Under the pieces are notes generated by a model. The model saw only the letters and a program-made list of their open reading frames with translations, had not been told where the DNA came from and made no database searches. 64,000 nt of DNA. Source: Novosphingobium sp. ST904 (lineage in GTDB: Bacteria > Pseudomonadota > Alphaproteobacteria > Sphingomonadales > Sphingomonadaceae). Both the position numbers and the translations under genes were made by a program. Shown here piece after piece: positions 35,635 through 45,014 of this stretch. The stretch lies in NCBI RefSeq assembly GCF_001298105.1, contig NZ_LGJH01000159.1, positions 62,001 to 126,000 on the forward strand. Reading direction: 5' to 3'. Each line of letters starts with the position of its first letter. Position 1 is the stretch's first letter.

Positions 35635-37097
35635 GTCCGGGAATCCGCCGGCATCGGGGTAGGCACGGGTGCCGGATGCAGGGAGCCCAGGGAATCGGAT
35701 GCCGGGACGGCAGTGCGCCGGGCGCTGCGGATGCCGCGCCAGAACGCGGTGTCGAGCAGGGCCACCGTGGCGATTCCGAAGGCGATATGGGCCATGTTGG
35801 CGCCGAGCGCGCCGTAATGCGGGATCAGCACGAGTGCGGAAGCGAAGAAGCTGACGGTGGCGGCGAGGCTGGAGAGCAGCACGAAAGTCGGCCGGTTCAT
35901 CGCCAGCAGCGCGGCGCGGGTGGGGGTGGCATGAAGCGTCAGCAGCACAGCCACGAGTTGGACCAGCAGCATGGGATAGCTGTCGGCAAAGCCGGGGCCG
36001 AACACCAGTTCGATCGCCTGCCGGCCGAGCAGCCAGCACGCCCCCACCGTGGCCAGCGCGATTCCCGCCAGCACCAGTTGCAGCACGGAAACGAGCTGGG
36101 CCATCGAATCCGGCCCCATCTTGCGCCAGAGCCGGGCGAGATCAGGGTAGATCACCGTCTGGATCATGTCGCCCGCGGTCTGCGCCACCTTGGCGATGCG
36201 GCGGGAGAGATAGTAGAGCCCGGCCGCTGCCGGTCCCGCGAAGCTGCTGACCAGCAGGGTGTCCATCTCGTGCGTCATCGTGCGCAGGGTGGAGGAGAGG
36301 TTGGTGGAGATGGCGAAGCGCATGAAGCCGGGGAAGCGGCCCGGCAGGTCGCGCAGGTCCGCCTTGAGCGGGCTGGGAATGCCGGTATCGCGAAGCGCCC
36401 GGAAACCGAGGTAGTTGAACAACGCCGAATCGAAGATCTGGCTCACCGTCCACACCACGACGAACCAGACCAGTCCTTCTCCCAGCACGTAGAGCAGCGC
36501 CGAAAGCGCGAATCGGGCCACGAACGAGGCGAGCTGGACATAGGCGAGGATGCGGAAGCGCCCCGCCAGTCGCAGTGCCGCGCTGGCCATGCCGCGCGGG
36601 TTGCAGGCGATGGCGCAAGCGTAGATCGCCACGAGGTCCACGTCATGGGGCTGGATGCCGATCAGGTTGCCCGCCAGCCAGGCGACCAGGACGCTCATCA
36701 GCGCCGCCACCAGCGCGCTGCCGACGTCCAGCAGCAGGCCATAGGCGTAAAGCGAGGACATCCTGCCGGCATCGCCGTTTTCCTCCTCCACGGCGACGAA
36801 GCGAACCAGCGGCTGCCAGGATTCGAACCGGATCAGCCGTTCGCACACCCTGCCGATGGAAAGCACCACTGCGAGGGTGCCGAACTGTTGCTGGCCCAGC
36901 GCGCGGGTGGCGATGGCGAGGCTCGCCATCATGATCATCACGCCGCCGAAATTGCCCGAGAGCAGGTGGATGATGCTCATGAGATGCGGGCGGAGCATCT
37001 CCGAGCCCTGCCAGCGTTCGCGCTGGCGGGCGATGAAGGAGGCTCCACGGCGCCAGATCGGCGCCGCGCCCTCGCTGGCACTCTCTCTCCGGTTCAT
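35631..37097 (-). CDS. Oligosaccharide flippase (Wzx-like, MOP superfamily)
   Basis: A 488-aa polytopic membrane protein with twelve or so helices: IIHLLSGNFGGVMIMMASLA, then FGTLAVVLSIGRVCERLIRF, and later VLQLVLAGIALATVGACWLL. It resembles polysaccharide biosynthesis flippases that move lipid-linked repeat units across the inner membrane. It sits between the O-antigen-ligase-like gene and a glycosyltransferase, with four-base ATGA overlaps on both sides, the usual Wzx/Wzy arrangement. ATG 37097 was chosen from that overlap. Confidence 0.9.
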   Translation of the reverse strand: MNRRESASEGAAPIWRRGASFIARQRERWQGSEMLRPHLMSIIHLLSGNFGGVMIMMASLAIATRALGQQQFGTLAVVLSIGRVCERLIRFESWQPLVRFVAVEEENGDAGRMSSLYAYGLLLDVGSALVAALMSVLVAWLAGNLIGIQPHDVDLVAIYACAIACNPRGMASAALRLAGRFRILAYVQLASFVARFALSALLYVLGEGLVWFVVVWTVSQIFDSALFNYLGFRALRDTGIPSPLKADLRDLPGRFPGFMRFAISTNLSSTLRTMTHEMDTLLVSSFAGPAAAGLYYLSRRIAKVAQTAGDMIQTVIYPDLARLWRKMGPDSMAQLVSVLQLVLAGIALATVGACWLLGRQAIELVFGPGFADSYPMLLVQLVAVLLTLHATPTRAALLAMNRPTFVLLSSLAATVSFFASALVLIPHYGALGANMAHIAFGIATVALLDTAFWRGIRSARRTAVPASDSLGSLHPAPVPTPMPADSRT

Positions 37098-38548
37098 CCT
37101 GCTTCCAGCGTCCGTATCGTTTGCGGGCGGAGGGAGGGCTCGTCGCCTTCCCGTTCGTCCGGTTTCCAGCTCCCGTGTCTCGGGCGCCGTTCCCGCCGTG
37201 CCGCCGTGAAAGTGGCGGCCCCGGCAAGCGCGAACATCAGCACCACCGGTCCGTTCCACATCCGCGCGAACATGTGCGGCAACGACATGGCGTACATGAA
37301 GAACACTCCCAGGCTGGCGAGCGCGGACACGCCGGCCGCCTTGTTTCTTCGGGCTATGAACAACCCCTCCACCAGCATGGCGAGGAACATGACGAAGAGT
37401 CCGAGGAAGGAGACGATCCCGCCTTCGTTGAGCACCAGCAGGTAGAGCTGGTGCACGGGCATCCCGTAAGAGCTGGCCTTGCGGTATCCGTCACTGCCGA
37501 GACCGATCAGCAGGTTGTTGCCCGACATCTGCCAGGCTTCCTCGATCAGCACCGAGCGGCCGACGAAAGTACCCGCCTTGGTCGGGTCTCCGGTGACCAC
37601 CGCGTCGCCCACGCGTTGCTCGAACACGGCGGGCACCGGCCCGCCGAGGCCGACATAGGCAGTCACCACCAGCAGCACCGGCACCGCGATCGAGATGACC
37701 GTGCGGATGCGCGAGAAGGCGAGGATGAAGCCGATGGACAGGATCGTCGCGGTGAAGGCGGTGAAGCTGGCGCAATAGACCAGCCCGGCCACGATCACGA
37801 GCGCGAGGGGAACCGCGAAGACCGTCTTCAGGCGCTTGTCGATCACCGCGTGGATCAGGAAGATCAGCGCGAAGACGCAGACCGCGCCGTTCGAGTTCGG
37901 CTCGCCCGTCATCGCGCCGAGGCGGCCATTGCCGGTCACCACGTACTTGTTGACGTACTGGGTGATCGCCGCGCGGCTCAGCAGGTTGACCATGGCGATG
38001 CCGATGGCCTGCGATACGGCGACGCCCAGCACATAGGCGATCGCGCATTTCTGGAGCAGTGCGTGGCTGCAGTTCGCCAGCAGCATCGGGATCAGCAGCA
38101 GCGCGAAGGCATATTGCCCGGCGACCACCGGCCAGCGTTCGGAATCGCCGTGCGTGACCGAGCCGACCAGCATCCCGCCCAGCAGCATGACCAGGCCCAG
38201 CACCCAGATCGCCGACATCCGCCCCATCATCGCCGCGTTGAGCCCGCGCGAGGCGAGCATGAGCAGCGTGCAGACGAGAAGCAGGATGTCGGACATGGTG
38301 AGGTTGAAGGCGGGAATGCGGCCCACCTGCCACCAACTCAGGAAGAAGGCGGCGACAGGCAGCAGCACGGCGATCACGCGTTCGTATGGGGATACCGAAG
38401 CGGTCGCGGGCCGATATGCGGAATGGCCCGGAAGTCTCGCCGGCTGCTGCCACCCCGCGTCGGGGATCACGCCGGGAACCGGCTTCGGAAGCCCCGCCGG
38501 AAACTCGGGGGATGCCTGTGTGATGATAGCGGCCATGGCGGCGATCAT
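37094..38548 (-). CDS. O-antigen ligase/polymerase family protein (Wzy-like)
   Basis: A 484-aa integral membrane protein with about twelve helices and one large periplasmic loop before VLVLNEGGIVSFLGLFVMFL. The conserved WzyC/RfaL region is around IGLGSDGYRKASSYGMPVHQ. Within a locus with Wzx, Wzc and Wza it most likely polymerises repeat units. The ATG at 38548 is preferred; starts further upstream add a Pro/Cys-rich leader. It is divergent from the secreted lyase. Confidence 0.88.
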   Translation of the reverse strand: MIAAMAAIITQASPEFPAGLPKPVPGVIPDAGWQQPARLPGHSAYRPATASVSPYERVIAVLLPVAAFFLSWWQVGRIPAFNLTMSDILLLVCTLLMLASRGLNAAMMGRMSAIWVLGLVMLLGGMLVGSVTHGDSERWPVVAGQYAFALLLIPMLLANCSHALLQKCAIAYVLGVAVSQAIGIAMVNLLSRAAITQYVNKYVVTGNGRLGAMTGEPNSNGAVCVFALIFLIHAVIDKRLKTVFAVPLALVIVAGLVYCASFTAFTATILSIGFILAFSRIRTVISIAVPVLLVVTAYVGLGGPVPAVFEQRVGDAVVTGDPTKAGTFVGRSVLIEEAWQMSGNNLLIGLGSDGYRKASSYGMPVHQLYLLVLNEGGIVSFLGLFVMFLAMLVEGLFIARRNKAAGVSALASLGVFFMYAMSLPHMFARMWNGPVVLMFALAGAATFTAARRERRPRHGSWKPDEREGDEPSLRPQTIRTLEAG

Positions 38549-38750
38549 GGTCAGGGGGGGAGGCGAAGGCAAAGGCCAGTCCGGGCAGTCCGCCAGCGCA
38601 TAGATGTTAGCGCAAAAGGGTGAGGGCCGGTCCCGCGCTAAGTCGAATTGGTGACTTGTGCGCACTGGGGGCGAGGATCAAGGTCTTGCCGCAAACGGCT
38701 TTGCGGGGGGCGGGGGGCAAAATGCTCCTGAGCCAGGCTGGAGATATGGC

Positions 38751-40156
38751 ATGACCGCGGCAGACACCTCGAGGACAGCCCGCCCCGTTGCGAGGAAACG
38801 CGCGAACTGGCGTCCCGTCTGGTTCGGCGGCGCGGTGCTGGCGATCGTGGCCCTGGTGCTCGGCCTTGCCGGAACCGCGGGCGAGCCGGTGCTGGCGGCG
38901 GCGCCCGTGGTGCGCGCCATCGCCGGCAAGAAGGCGTTCCCGGCAGCCGTGGGCTACGGCGCCACCAGCGTGGGCGGCGCGGCGGGCGTATCATCTACAT
39001 CACCACACTGGCCGATTCCGGCGCCGGTTCCTACCGCGCCTGCGTGACCGCGACCGGACCGCGCGTCTGCGTGTTCCGGGTCAACGGGGTGATCCGCTTC
39101 ACCCAGCGCCCGCCGTGGATCATGACCCCCTACCTGACGATCGCCGGCCAGACCGCGCCCGGCGGCGGCATCACGCTGGCCCATGCGGGCGGGTCCAACG
39201 GACTGACCCCGCTGGTCATCAAGAACACGCATGACGTGGTCGTGCGCGGCATCCGCGTGCGTACCGACCGCATCGGCCGCAATCCCGGCGGCGAGGACGA
39301 TATCACCATCGAGCGGAGCAGCCGCGTGGTGATCGACCATGTCAGCGCCTCCTGGGCGCGCGACGAGGTGATCAACGGCTACGACGACAACGACGAGATC
39401 ACCATCAGCAATTCGATCTTCGCCTGGGGTATCCCCAAGCATGACAAGTGCGCGCTGCTCGCCAGCGATCCGGTGGACAAGCAGAAGCTGAGCTTCATCG
39501 GCAACGTCTGCGCCCACAACGGAGACCGCAACCCCGACATCAACTTCCCGCGTGGCTCCTGCGTGGAGGTCATCAACAACGTGCTCTACAACGCCGCCTC
39601 CGAGTTCGCGGAAGTCTGGGAGAGCTACGGGGGCTCGCCGGTATCCATCGTCGGCAACAGCTTCATCGCCGGGACCAATACCAACACCAACAGCCGGGGC
39701 GTCGCCCGCGAGACGGTGGGATCGACGGGAACCGCGTCGATCTATCTGTGGGACAACAATTTCAGCGGCAACTTCAAGCATGTCAGCCCGGAAGTCGTGC
39801 CCGCGCAGGTCCAGCAGGCGCCGTGTCCGCTGACGCTCCAGCCGATGGCCGCGACGGCCGCCTATTCCTCCGTGCTCGCCCGCGCCGGGGCATTCCCGCG
39901 CGATGCCATAGACCAGCAGGTGCTCGCCGACGTGCGCGGCATCACCGGACGCATCGGCGCTCCCGTCCCGGCGATCCCCTACCAGCCTCCGGCCGCGCCT
40001 TATGCCGATAACGATAAGGACGGCATGGACGACGCCTGGGAGCGCGCCAACGGGCTCGACACCACGAAGAACGACGCCTGGGGCGACCGGAACGGCGACG
40101 GTATCGAGAACTTCGAGGAATTCCTGGCATATCGCGAAAAGGGGTTCGGTCTGTGA
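38751..40156 (+). CDS. Secreted polysaccharide (pectate-type) lyase, frameshifted
   Basis: About 468 aa after repair. An N-terminal membrane/signal segment (WFGGAVLAIVALVLGLAGTA) is followed by a right-handed beta-helix domain like pectate lyases: PYLTIAGQTAPGGGITLAHA, GIRVRTDRIGRNPGGEDDIT and VVIDHVSASWARDEVI. The C-terminus has two calcium-loop-like Asp motifs (DNDKDGMDDAWE and DRNGDGIENFEEF). The break is near 38979 (GYGATSVGG, then RGGRIIYITTLADSGAGSYR). ATG 38751 has a GGAG site. It probably trims or releases the locus polysaccharide, as lyases do in sphingan clusters. Confidence 0.88.
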
Positions 40157-41349
40157 ACAGCCTGGCTGCGCCGGTTCCCCTTGGCGGCGAGATCCCGGCC
40201 CGTGGGCGGACCGGCGGGCCGCTGACCATCTGCTTCCCCTTCGCGGGGGACGAACTGGGCGGCAGCCATGTCTCGGCGCGGGGGCTGATGGAGGGCCTCG
40301 ATCCGGCGCGCTACCGCCTGCTGGTGGTGCCGGAAGTGCCGGACGGAACGATTGCGGAGTTCTTCGGCGCCTTTACCCGGACGCCTGATCCCGCCGCGCC
40401 GCGCCGCTCCTTCGTGCCCGGCGCGCGCTTCGGTCCCGGCAAGGTGCTGCGCGCGCTCGCAGGGGTACCCCGCCGGGCGCGCTTCCTGCGGGAGCATGGT
40501 ATCGACGTGGTTCACAGCAATGACGGCCGCAGCCATGCGAGCTGGGCGCTGGCGGCGCGGCTGGCGGGGGCGCGGCTGGTCTGGCACCATCGCGGCGATC
40601 CCGATGCCCGCGGCCTGCGCTTCGTCGCCCCCTTGCTGGCCAGCCGGATCTTCACCGTCTCGCGGTTTTCCCTGCCGCAGGGATCGAGCGAGGCGGCCAG
40701 GGCCGCGCAAGTCGTCTACAGTCCCTTCGACACGTCGGTCAGCGCCGACTGGGCGGCGATGCGCGCCCGGATCGTCGAGGAACTCGGCTGTCCGCCCGAT
40801 GCCTTGCTGTGCGGTTGGTTCGGCAACTTCGTGAAGCGCAAGCGGCCATTGGAGTTCGTGGAGGCCGTGGAGCGGCTGGGCGCCATGCTCGACCGGCCGG
40901 TCGTCGGCCTGATGTTCGGCGATCCGCGCAACACCGAGGTGGGAGATGCACTGCCCGAGCGGATCGCGCGGGTATCCGGCAATGCCCGCGTCCACATGAT
41001 GGGCTATCGCTCGCCGGGGCATGAATGGCTGGCGGGCTGCGACCTGCTGCTGGTTCCCGCCGCGCGCGAGCCGCTCGGCCGCACGCTGGTGGAGGCGATG
41101 CTGGTCGGCACGCTTGTCGTCGCCACGGATTCGGGCGGCAATCCCGAGGCGCTGGAAGGCGGCTGCGGTGTGCTCTGCCCGCTCGACGATCCCGCCGCCA
41201 TGGCGCGCGCGGCCGCCGACCTGCTTGCCGATCCGGAACGGATCGACGCGATCCGCCGGCATGCACGGCTCGAAGCCATGCGGCGCTTCTCAAAGGAGAA
41301 TCACGTCCGTCAGGTCAGCGCGGTCTACGAGGAACTGGCGCGAGGCTGA
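40153..41349 (+). CDS. GT4 family glycosyltransferase
   Basis: A 398-aa GT-B enzyme beginning at a GTG that overlaps the lyase stop (GTGA). It shows TICFPFAGDELGGSHVSARG at the N-terminus, DVVHSNDGRSHASWALAARL, and the donor motif LLLVPAAREPLGRTLVEAML with VVATDSGGNPEALEGG. It is the second gene of a plus-strand pair with the lyase, so lyase and transferase are expressed together. Sugar specificity is unknown. Confidence 0.9.
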   Translation: MNSLAAPVPLGGEIPARGRTGGPLTICFPFAGDELGGSHVSARGLMEGLDPARYRLLVVPEVPDGTIAEFFGAFTRTPDPAAPRRSFVPGARFGPGKVLRALAGVPRRARFLREHGIDVVHSNDGRSHASWALAARLAGARLVWHHRGDPDARGLRFVAPLLASRIFTVSRFSLPQGSSEAARAAQVVYSPFDTSVSADWAAMRARIVEELGCPPDALLCGWFGNFVKRKRPLEFVEAVERLGAMLDRPVVGLMFGDPRNTEVGDALPERIARVSGNARVHMMGYRSPGHEWLAGCDLLLVPAAREPLGRTLVEAMLVGTLVVATDSGGNPEALEGGCGVLCPLDDPAAMARAAADLLADPERIDAIRRHARLEAMRRFSKENHVRQVSAVYEELARG

Positions 41350-41392
41350 AGGGGAGAGGCGAGCGGCACGGGCCTGTCCCGCACATGCCGGA

Positions 41393-41413
41393 ACCCGGGG
41401 CGCTGCCCCGGGT
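41393..41413. terminator. Hairpin between convergent genes
   Basis: A perfect 9-bp stem, ACCCGGGGC paired with GCCCCGGGT around a GCT loop, lies between the GT4 gene (ends 41349) and the convergent outer-membrane barrel gene (ends 41436). No T-tract follows on either strand. Confidence 0.45.
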
Positions 41414-41435
41414 GTGTGCTGCCGGAGGGGGGCGC

Positions 41436-42668
41436 TCAGAACCGGATGCGCAGTGCGACGCCGGTTCGGAAGCGGTCGAACTCCTGGGTGCCGTCATCGC
41501 CGGTCCGCTTGCCGAAATTAGCGTAGCCGGCCAGCGACATATTGCGCGACATCACATATTCGATCTCGCCCGATGCCGTGACGGTCTGCTCCTTGGTTCC
41601 CGAGCCGTTGTAGCGCGAGCGGCGATAGCCGGCGCCTACCGTTGCGAACAGGTTGTGCCTGATCTCCTGCTGCACCGCCAGCTTGACGGTCGTGTCCGTG
41701 CGGGACTGGGCGCCGGTGCGGAAGGTCGCGACGTCGCCGTTGAAGGCGTCGAGGATCACCGCAGTGCGTCGCGTGGGATGATAGGTCAGGTTGCCCGAGA
41801 CCGAGAGCCCGGTGCGGCCCGGCGTGCCCGGGTCGTCGGGTTCGAGGCGGAAGAAGCCTGCCGACAGATTGCCCTCCAGCACGCCTCCCGGCTGGATCTG
41901 GATGCCTCCGCGCATGCCCCAGGTGGTGGTGTTGCGCTTGTCGCCCTCGGAAGTCCTTTCGATCCTGAAATCACGCCGCACGGCAAAGGCGCTCAGGGTG
42001 ACGAAGGTGATGCCCGATACCCGCCAGCCGGCCGTGGCAAGGGCGCTGTAGCCGGTGAAGTCCCGGTTGGCGTCCGCCGCGGAAACCGCGTCGTACTGGG
42101 TAATGTTGCCCTGAAGGTCGAACAGCAGGCGCGCCGTCTCATGGTGTGCGCGCAGTTCGCCGCCCAGGCTGTCGATCTCGCGCGGGCCGGAGTTCGGGTC
42201 CTGCCGGGATTCCGGCGAGCCGCGCTCCTCGACCGCGCGCTGCCAGAACCCGCGCCCCGTTACCGAGGTGGAAGGATCGGGAGACCAGCGCGCCGAGCCC
42301 TGGAGCAGCCAGGCCTCGGTATTCTCGGTCTTGAGATCGGCGAAGCGCCGGATCGTGGACGTGGCCAGCACTTCGCCGCTGACGACGCCGGGCGCGGTCC
42401 GGGCCCTGATTTCGGGCGTGATTTCGAGATGCACGTCGTCCCGGGCATTGGCGGGTTCGGCGTAGACGTTGCTGTCGTACTCGATCCGGGCTTCGCCGCC
42501 CATGGTGACGTCGATCGAGCCGAGGTGGATCGGCAGTTCCCGGTAGGACCTGTCGTTGGGATAGACCGCCGGCGCGGTCGAGCCGATGTCGCGTGCCTGG
42601 GCCAGTGCCTGCTGCGGAGTCGCCAGCAGGAGCGGGACCGGGACGGCCAGTGCGATTGCCCCCCGCAC
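41436..42668 (-). CDS. Outer-membrane beta-barrel protein of the polysaccharide locus
   Basis: A 410-aa protein with a signal peptide (MRGAIALAVPVPLLLATPQQ, cleaved near ALA). Many alternating amphipathic strands follow (for example FVTLSAFAVRRDFRIE and MSLAGYANFGKRTG), and it ends in phenylalanine (TGVALRIRF), as outer-membrane barrels do. It starts 4 bases after the Wza-like gene and is surely co-transcribed with it. EpsL-type barrels of this kind accompany exopolysaccharide export. A direct role in secretion is inferred. Confidence 0.85.
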   Translation of the reverse strand: MRGAIALAVPVPLLLATPQQALAQARDIGSTAPAVYPNDRSYRELPIHLGSIDVTMGGEARIEYDSNVYAEPANARDDVHLEITPEIRARTAPGVVSGEVLATSTIRRFADLKTENTEAWLLQGSARWSPDPSTSVTGRGFWQRAVEERGSPESRQDPNSGPREIDSLGGELRAHHETARLLFDLQGNITQYDAVSAADANRDFTGYSALATAGWRVSGITFVTLSAFAVRRDFRIERTSEGDKRNTTTWGMRGGIQIQPGGVLEGNLSAGFFRLEPDDPGTPGRTGLSVSGNLTYHPTRRTAVILDAFNGDVATFRTGAQSRTDTTVKLAVQQEIRHNLFATVGAGYRRSRYNGSGTKEQTVTASGEIEYVMSRNMSLAGYANFGKRTGDDGTQEFDRFRTGVALRIRF

Positions 42669-42672
42669 GGCG

Positions 42673-43278
42673 TCAGAACCAGCGCTCGTAGACCCGGATA
42701 CGGTCTCCGGGGAGGATGATGGTGGTTTCGTCCGCCTGCGCGGTCACGTCCTTGCCGTCGACCTGCCGGGTGATCGCCACCTTGCCGGTCTGCGCGCGGT
42801 AAGTGTAGCCCCCCGCCGCCGAAAGCGCTGCCAGCACGGTCATGCCCTGGCGATAGGCGAACTGGCCGGGCTGGTTGACCTCGCCCACCACATAGAACGG
42901 GCGCAGTTCCACCGGGCCGACGTTGACCACCGGGTCGCCGGTCATGATCCCCTGGCGCAGCAGCGTGGCGGCGATGCCCTGTTCGATCTCCCGGTAAGTG
43001 AGCCCGGCGACGTTCACCTGCTTGATATAGGGCAGCGAGATCGCGCCGGTATCCTCGACGATGTAGTCGCCGTCGGCGGTCGTCAGATCCTGCACCACGA
43101 TATGCAGCTTGTCGCCCGCACCCACGCGGTAGGGACCTGCCTGCGTGGATGCGAGCGTGGGCAGAGATGCCGTGGGCGAGGAACATGCCCCGAGCATCAA
43201 TGACGAAGCGAGCGTCGCGGCAAGCGGGGCCGCGAGAATGTGCCTGAAACGGAACAGGCGCGATAACTGGTGCGACAT
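42673..43278 (-). CDS. Polysaccharide export lipoprotein (Wza/GumB-like)
   Basis: A 201-aa outer-membrane export protein. The ATG at 43278 opens a lipoprotein signal ending in the lipobox LMLGAC. The polysaccharide export domain is clear (YRVGAGDKLHIVVQDLTTAD, GAISLPYIKQVNVAGLTYRE), followed by a SLBB-like part (FYVVGEVNQPGQFAYRQGMT, VLAALSAAGGYTYRAQTGKV). It works with the Wzc-like kinase to carry polymer across the periplasm and outer membrane. First gene of a two-gene unit with the barrel. Confidence 0.93.
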   Translation of the reverse strand: MSHQLSRLFRFRHILAAPLAATLASSLMLGACSSPTASLPTLASTQAGPYRVGAGDKLHIVVQDLTTADGDYIVEDTGAISLPYIKQVNVAGLTYREIEQGIAATLLRQGIMTGDPVVNVGPVELRPFYVVGEVNQPGQFAYRQGMTVLAALSAAGGYTYRAQTGKVAITRQVDGKDVTAQADETTIILPGDRIRVYERWF

Positions 43279-43698
43279 ATGGGGTGCCCTCCCTGGAAAG
43301 ACCTGCCACCCGGCGCCCTGCCTTCGGGGGGAAACCGCCCCGCCGATGGCTGACACGCCCATGGATTCGTCACCTGATAGGTTACGAAAATGACGGCGGA
43401 TTTCCTTGGTTATTAAGGGCTAGGTGGTGGCGAACTCGGAGAACAGGCCGCGAAAATACTCGGGCGAAGGGGGATCATCCGCCCGAGAACAGTTCCAGCT
43501 AGGGACCGGGGCGCTGTTGTGATATAGCCGTTGGCGCTGACGTCGAATTTGCGACGGGTTTCGGCAATATTGGGTCCGGGCCGGAATTTTTCCGATCCGA
43601 ACTTCAACTGCGACGATTTCCTTTCACTTGACGATTTGACGCACTACCGGACTGCAATCTCGCAGGCCGAAAACACCGTTTCTTGAAAGGAAACACCC
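43279..43698. other. Divergent regulatory region between the Wza-like gene and cspA
   Basis: About 420 bases without a credible gene. It contains an 8-bp hairpin (CTCGGGCG at 43459-43466 with CGCCCGAG at 43480-43487). A pyrimidine-rich stretch and TTGACG-like motifs lie just before cspA, consistent with a long cspA leader. Promoters are not precisely placed. Confidence 0.45.
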
Positions 43699-43905
43699 AT
43701 GCCGATCGGCACCGTGAAGTTCTTCAACACCGACAAGGGTTACGGCTTCATTTCGCCCGAGGACGGCGGCCAGGACAGCTTCGTCCACATCAGCGCCGTT
43801 CAGAACGCCGGGATGCAGACGCTGAACAAGGACCAGCGCGTTTCCTACGAAGTCGAAGTCGGCCGCAATGGCAAGGCTTCTGCCGTGAACCTGCAGTCGG
43901 CCTGA
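43699..43905 (+). CDS. Cold shock protein, CspA family
   Basis: A 68-aa single OB-fold nucleic-acid-binding protein. RNP1 is KGYGFISPE and RNP2 is DSFVHISAV. It starts GTVKFFNTDKGYGF as is typical, and the length is standard. A GAAAGGAAA ribosome site precedes the ATG. CspA proteins act as RNA chaperones in cold or growth transitions. A strong hairpin follows the stop. Confidence 0.95.
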   Translation: MPIGTVKFFNTDKGYGFISPEDGGQDSFVHISAVQNAGMQTLNKDQRVSYEVEVGRNGKASAVNLQSA

Positions 43906-43911
43906 TTGCAG

Positions 43912-43948
43912 AAGAACCGGGGCGCGGCATATGCCGACCCCGGTTCTT
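43912..43948 (+). terminator. Terminator-like hairpin after cspA
   Basis: An 11-bp stem (43912-43922 with 43938-43948) encloses a second palindrome, CGGCATATGCCG, starting 7 bases after the cspA stop. A further 9-bp hairpin lies at 43984-44006. Neither is followed by a long T-tract. Confidence 0.55.
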
Positions 43949-44251
43949 ACGCCGCAAGCTGCGGTTTGTGGGTTTTTGCCCGAGGCGGCGCGTCCTGCGC
44001 GCCGCCCGGTAAGTGCCTTCAGGAGGAAGGGTCGACCTCAGTCGACCATCGCGGCGACAAGCCGCTGGAGATCCTCTCGTGACAGGCTGGTCCGGCTGGC
44101 GTCCCGCGCAGGGCGCGGGAGATGCCGGATCTGATGTGTATTGAAGGCATTGGTAGAGCGATGGATCGCTCCCGAAAAATCTGTAATCATCTATTCCTGA
44201 ATTTCGCGGCTCATGGCCGCCCTGAATCAGCGGCCCTTGGCCGCATTGCGT
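43949..44251. other. cspA-infA convergent gap, no gene seen
   Basis: About 300 bases between convergent cspA and infA. It contains a 9-bp GC hairpin at 43984-44006 and a 6-bp stem at 44230-44244, which may end the infA transcript. No coding sequence is supported. Confidence 0.4.
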
Positions 44252-44521
44252 TTATCGTTTGAAGCCGCCGCGCTTGCGCGGCGGGCCACCGGCCTGGCCG
44301 GGGGTGCGTTCGCGGAACACGATGCGACCCTTGGTGAGGTCGTAAGGCGTCATTTCCACGTGTACGCGGTCGCCAACGACGGAGCGGATGCGGAACTTGC
44401 GCATCTTACCCGCGGTGTAGGCGATGATCTTGTGCTCGTTGTCGAGCAGAACGGCGAAGCGCCCATCGGGGAGGATTTCCTCGATGTAGCCTTCCATAGT
44501 AAGCAATTCTTCCTTGGCCAT
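44252..44521 (-). CDS. infA: Translation initiation factor IF-1 with extended C-terminal tail
   Basis: An 89-aa S1/OB-fold protein. The core (MAKEELLTMEGYIEEILPDG, IIAYTAGKMRKFRIR, VEMTPYDLTKGRIVFRE) matches IF-1, which binds the 30S A site during initiation. The usual protein is about 72 aa. Here a basic Gly/Arg tail (RTPGQAGGPPRKRGGFKR) adds some 17 residues. The start at 44521 matches the conserved MAKEEL; upstream frame is not IF-1-like. Confidence 0.92.
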   Translation of the reverse strand: MAKEELLTMEGYIEEILPDGRFAVLLDNEHKIIAYTAGKMRKFRIRSVVGDRVHVEMTPYDLTKGRIVFRERTPGQAGGPPRKRGGFKR

Positions 44522-45014
44522 CCGGTTCCGTCCATAGTCAATTTGCGTCAGGTCCCGCCGTCCGCACATCGAAAGGCGAGCCATCAAGGCCAAGCAGCTA
44601 GAAATGGGAGGCAGGGCTGAAGTTCCAGCCGGCAAAATCCCGTCGCAGGCGACGCAGCACCCGCCACATGGTGTCTAAACGTCAAAATTGCAAGCTATTC
44701 CGTGCTGCATCGGCGCATCGATTTCTGTTTGCGGCCACTTCTACGCCGGTTTGGGCGCGGGATTTTCAAGCCGTTTCAGGCCTCATGAAGGTTGCAGGGC
44801 CGATTCAGGGGCTGGAGCAATTATCCTTGCCGTCATCCCCGTCATTTCATGGCGGGCCGGTTTAACGCGGCCGGCGGCGTGTAGGAAAATGTTCCGTGAG
44901 GGCCGTGGCTCTGCGACGCACTGGCCAAACGGGGGCGGATGCTCCCGCGCCCCTCCGCCAGCCGGGGGTGTGGCGGGCGGAGGGGCGGGATCAGGGCCTC
45001 AGGGGATCAAGGCC
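44522..45014. other. Upstream region of infA, no gene seen
   Basis: About 490 bases with no credible reading frame. A perfect 12-bp stem lies at 44948-44959 and 44976-44987, about 28 bases past the stop of the small basic gene on the minus strand. It may terminate that transcript, although no T-tract follows. Confidence 0.4.
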
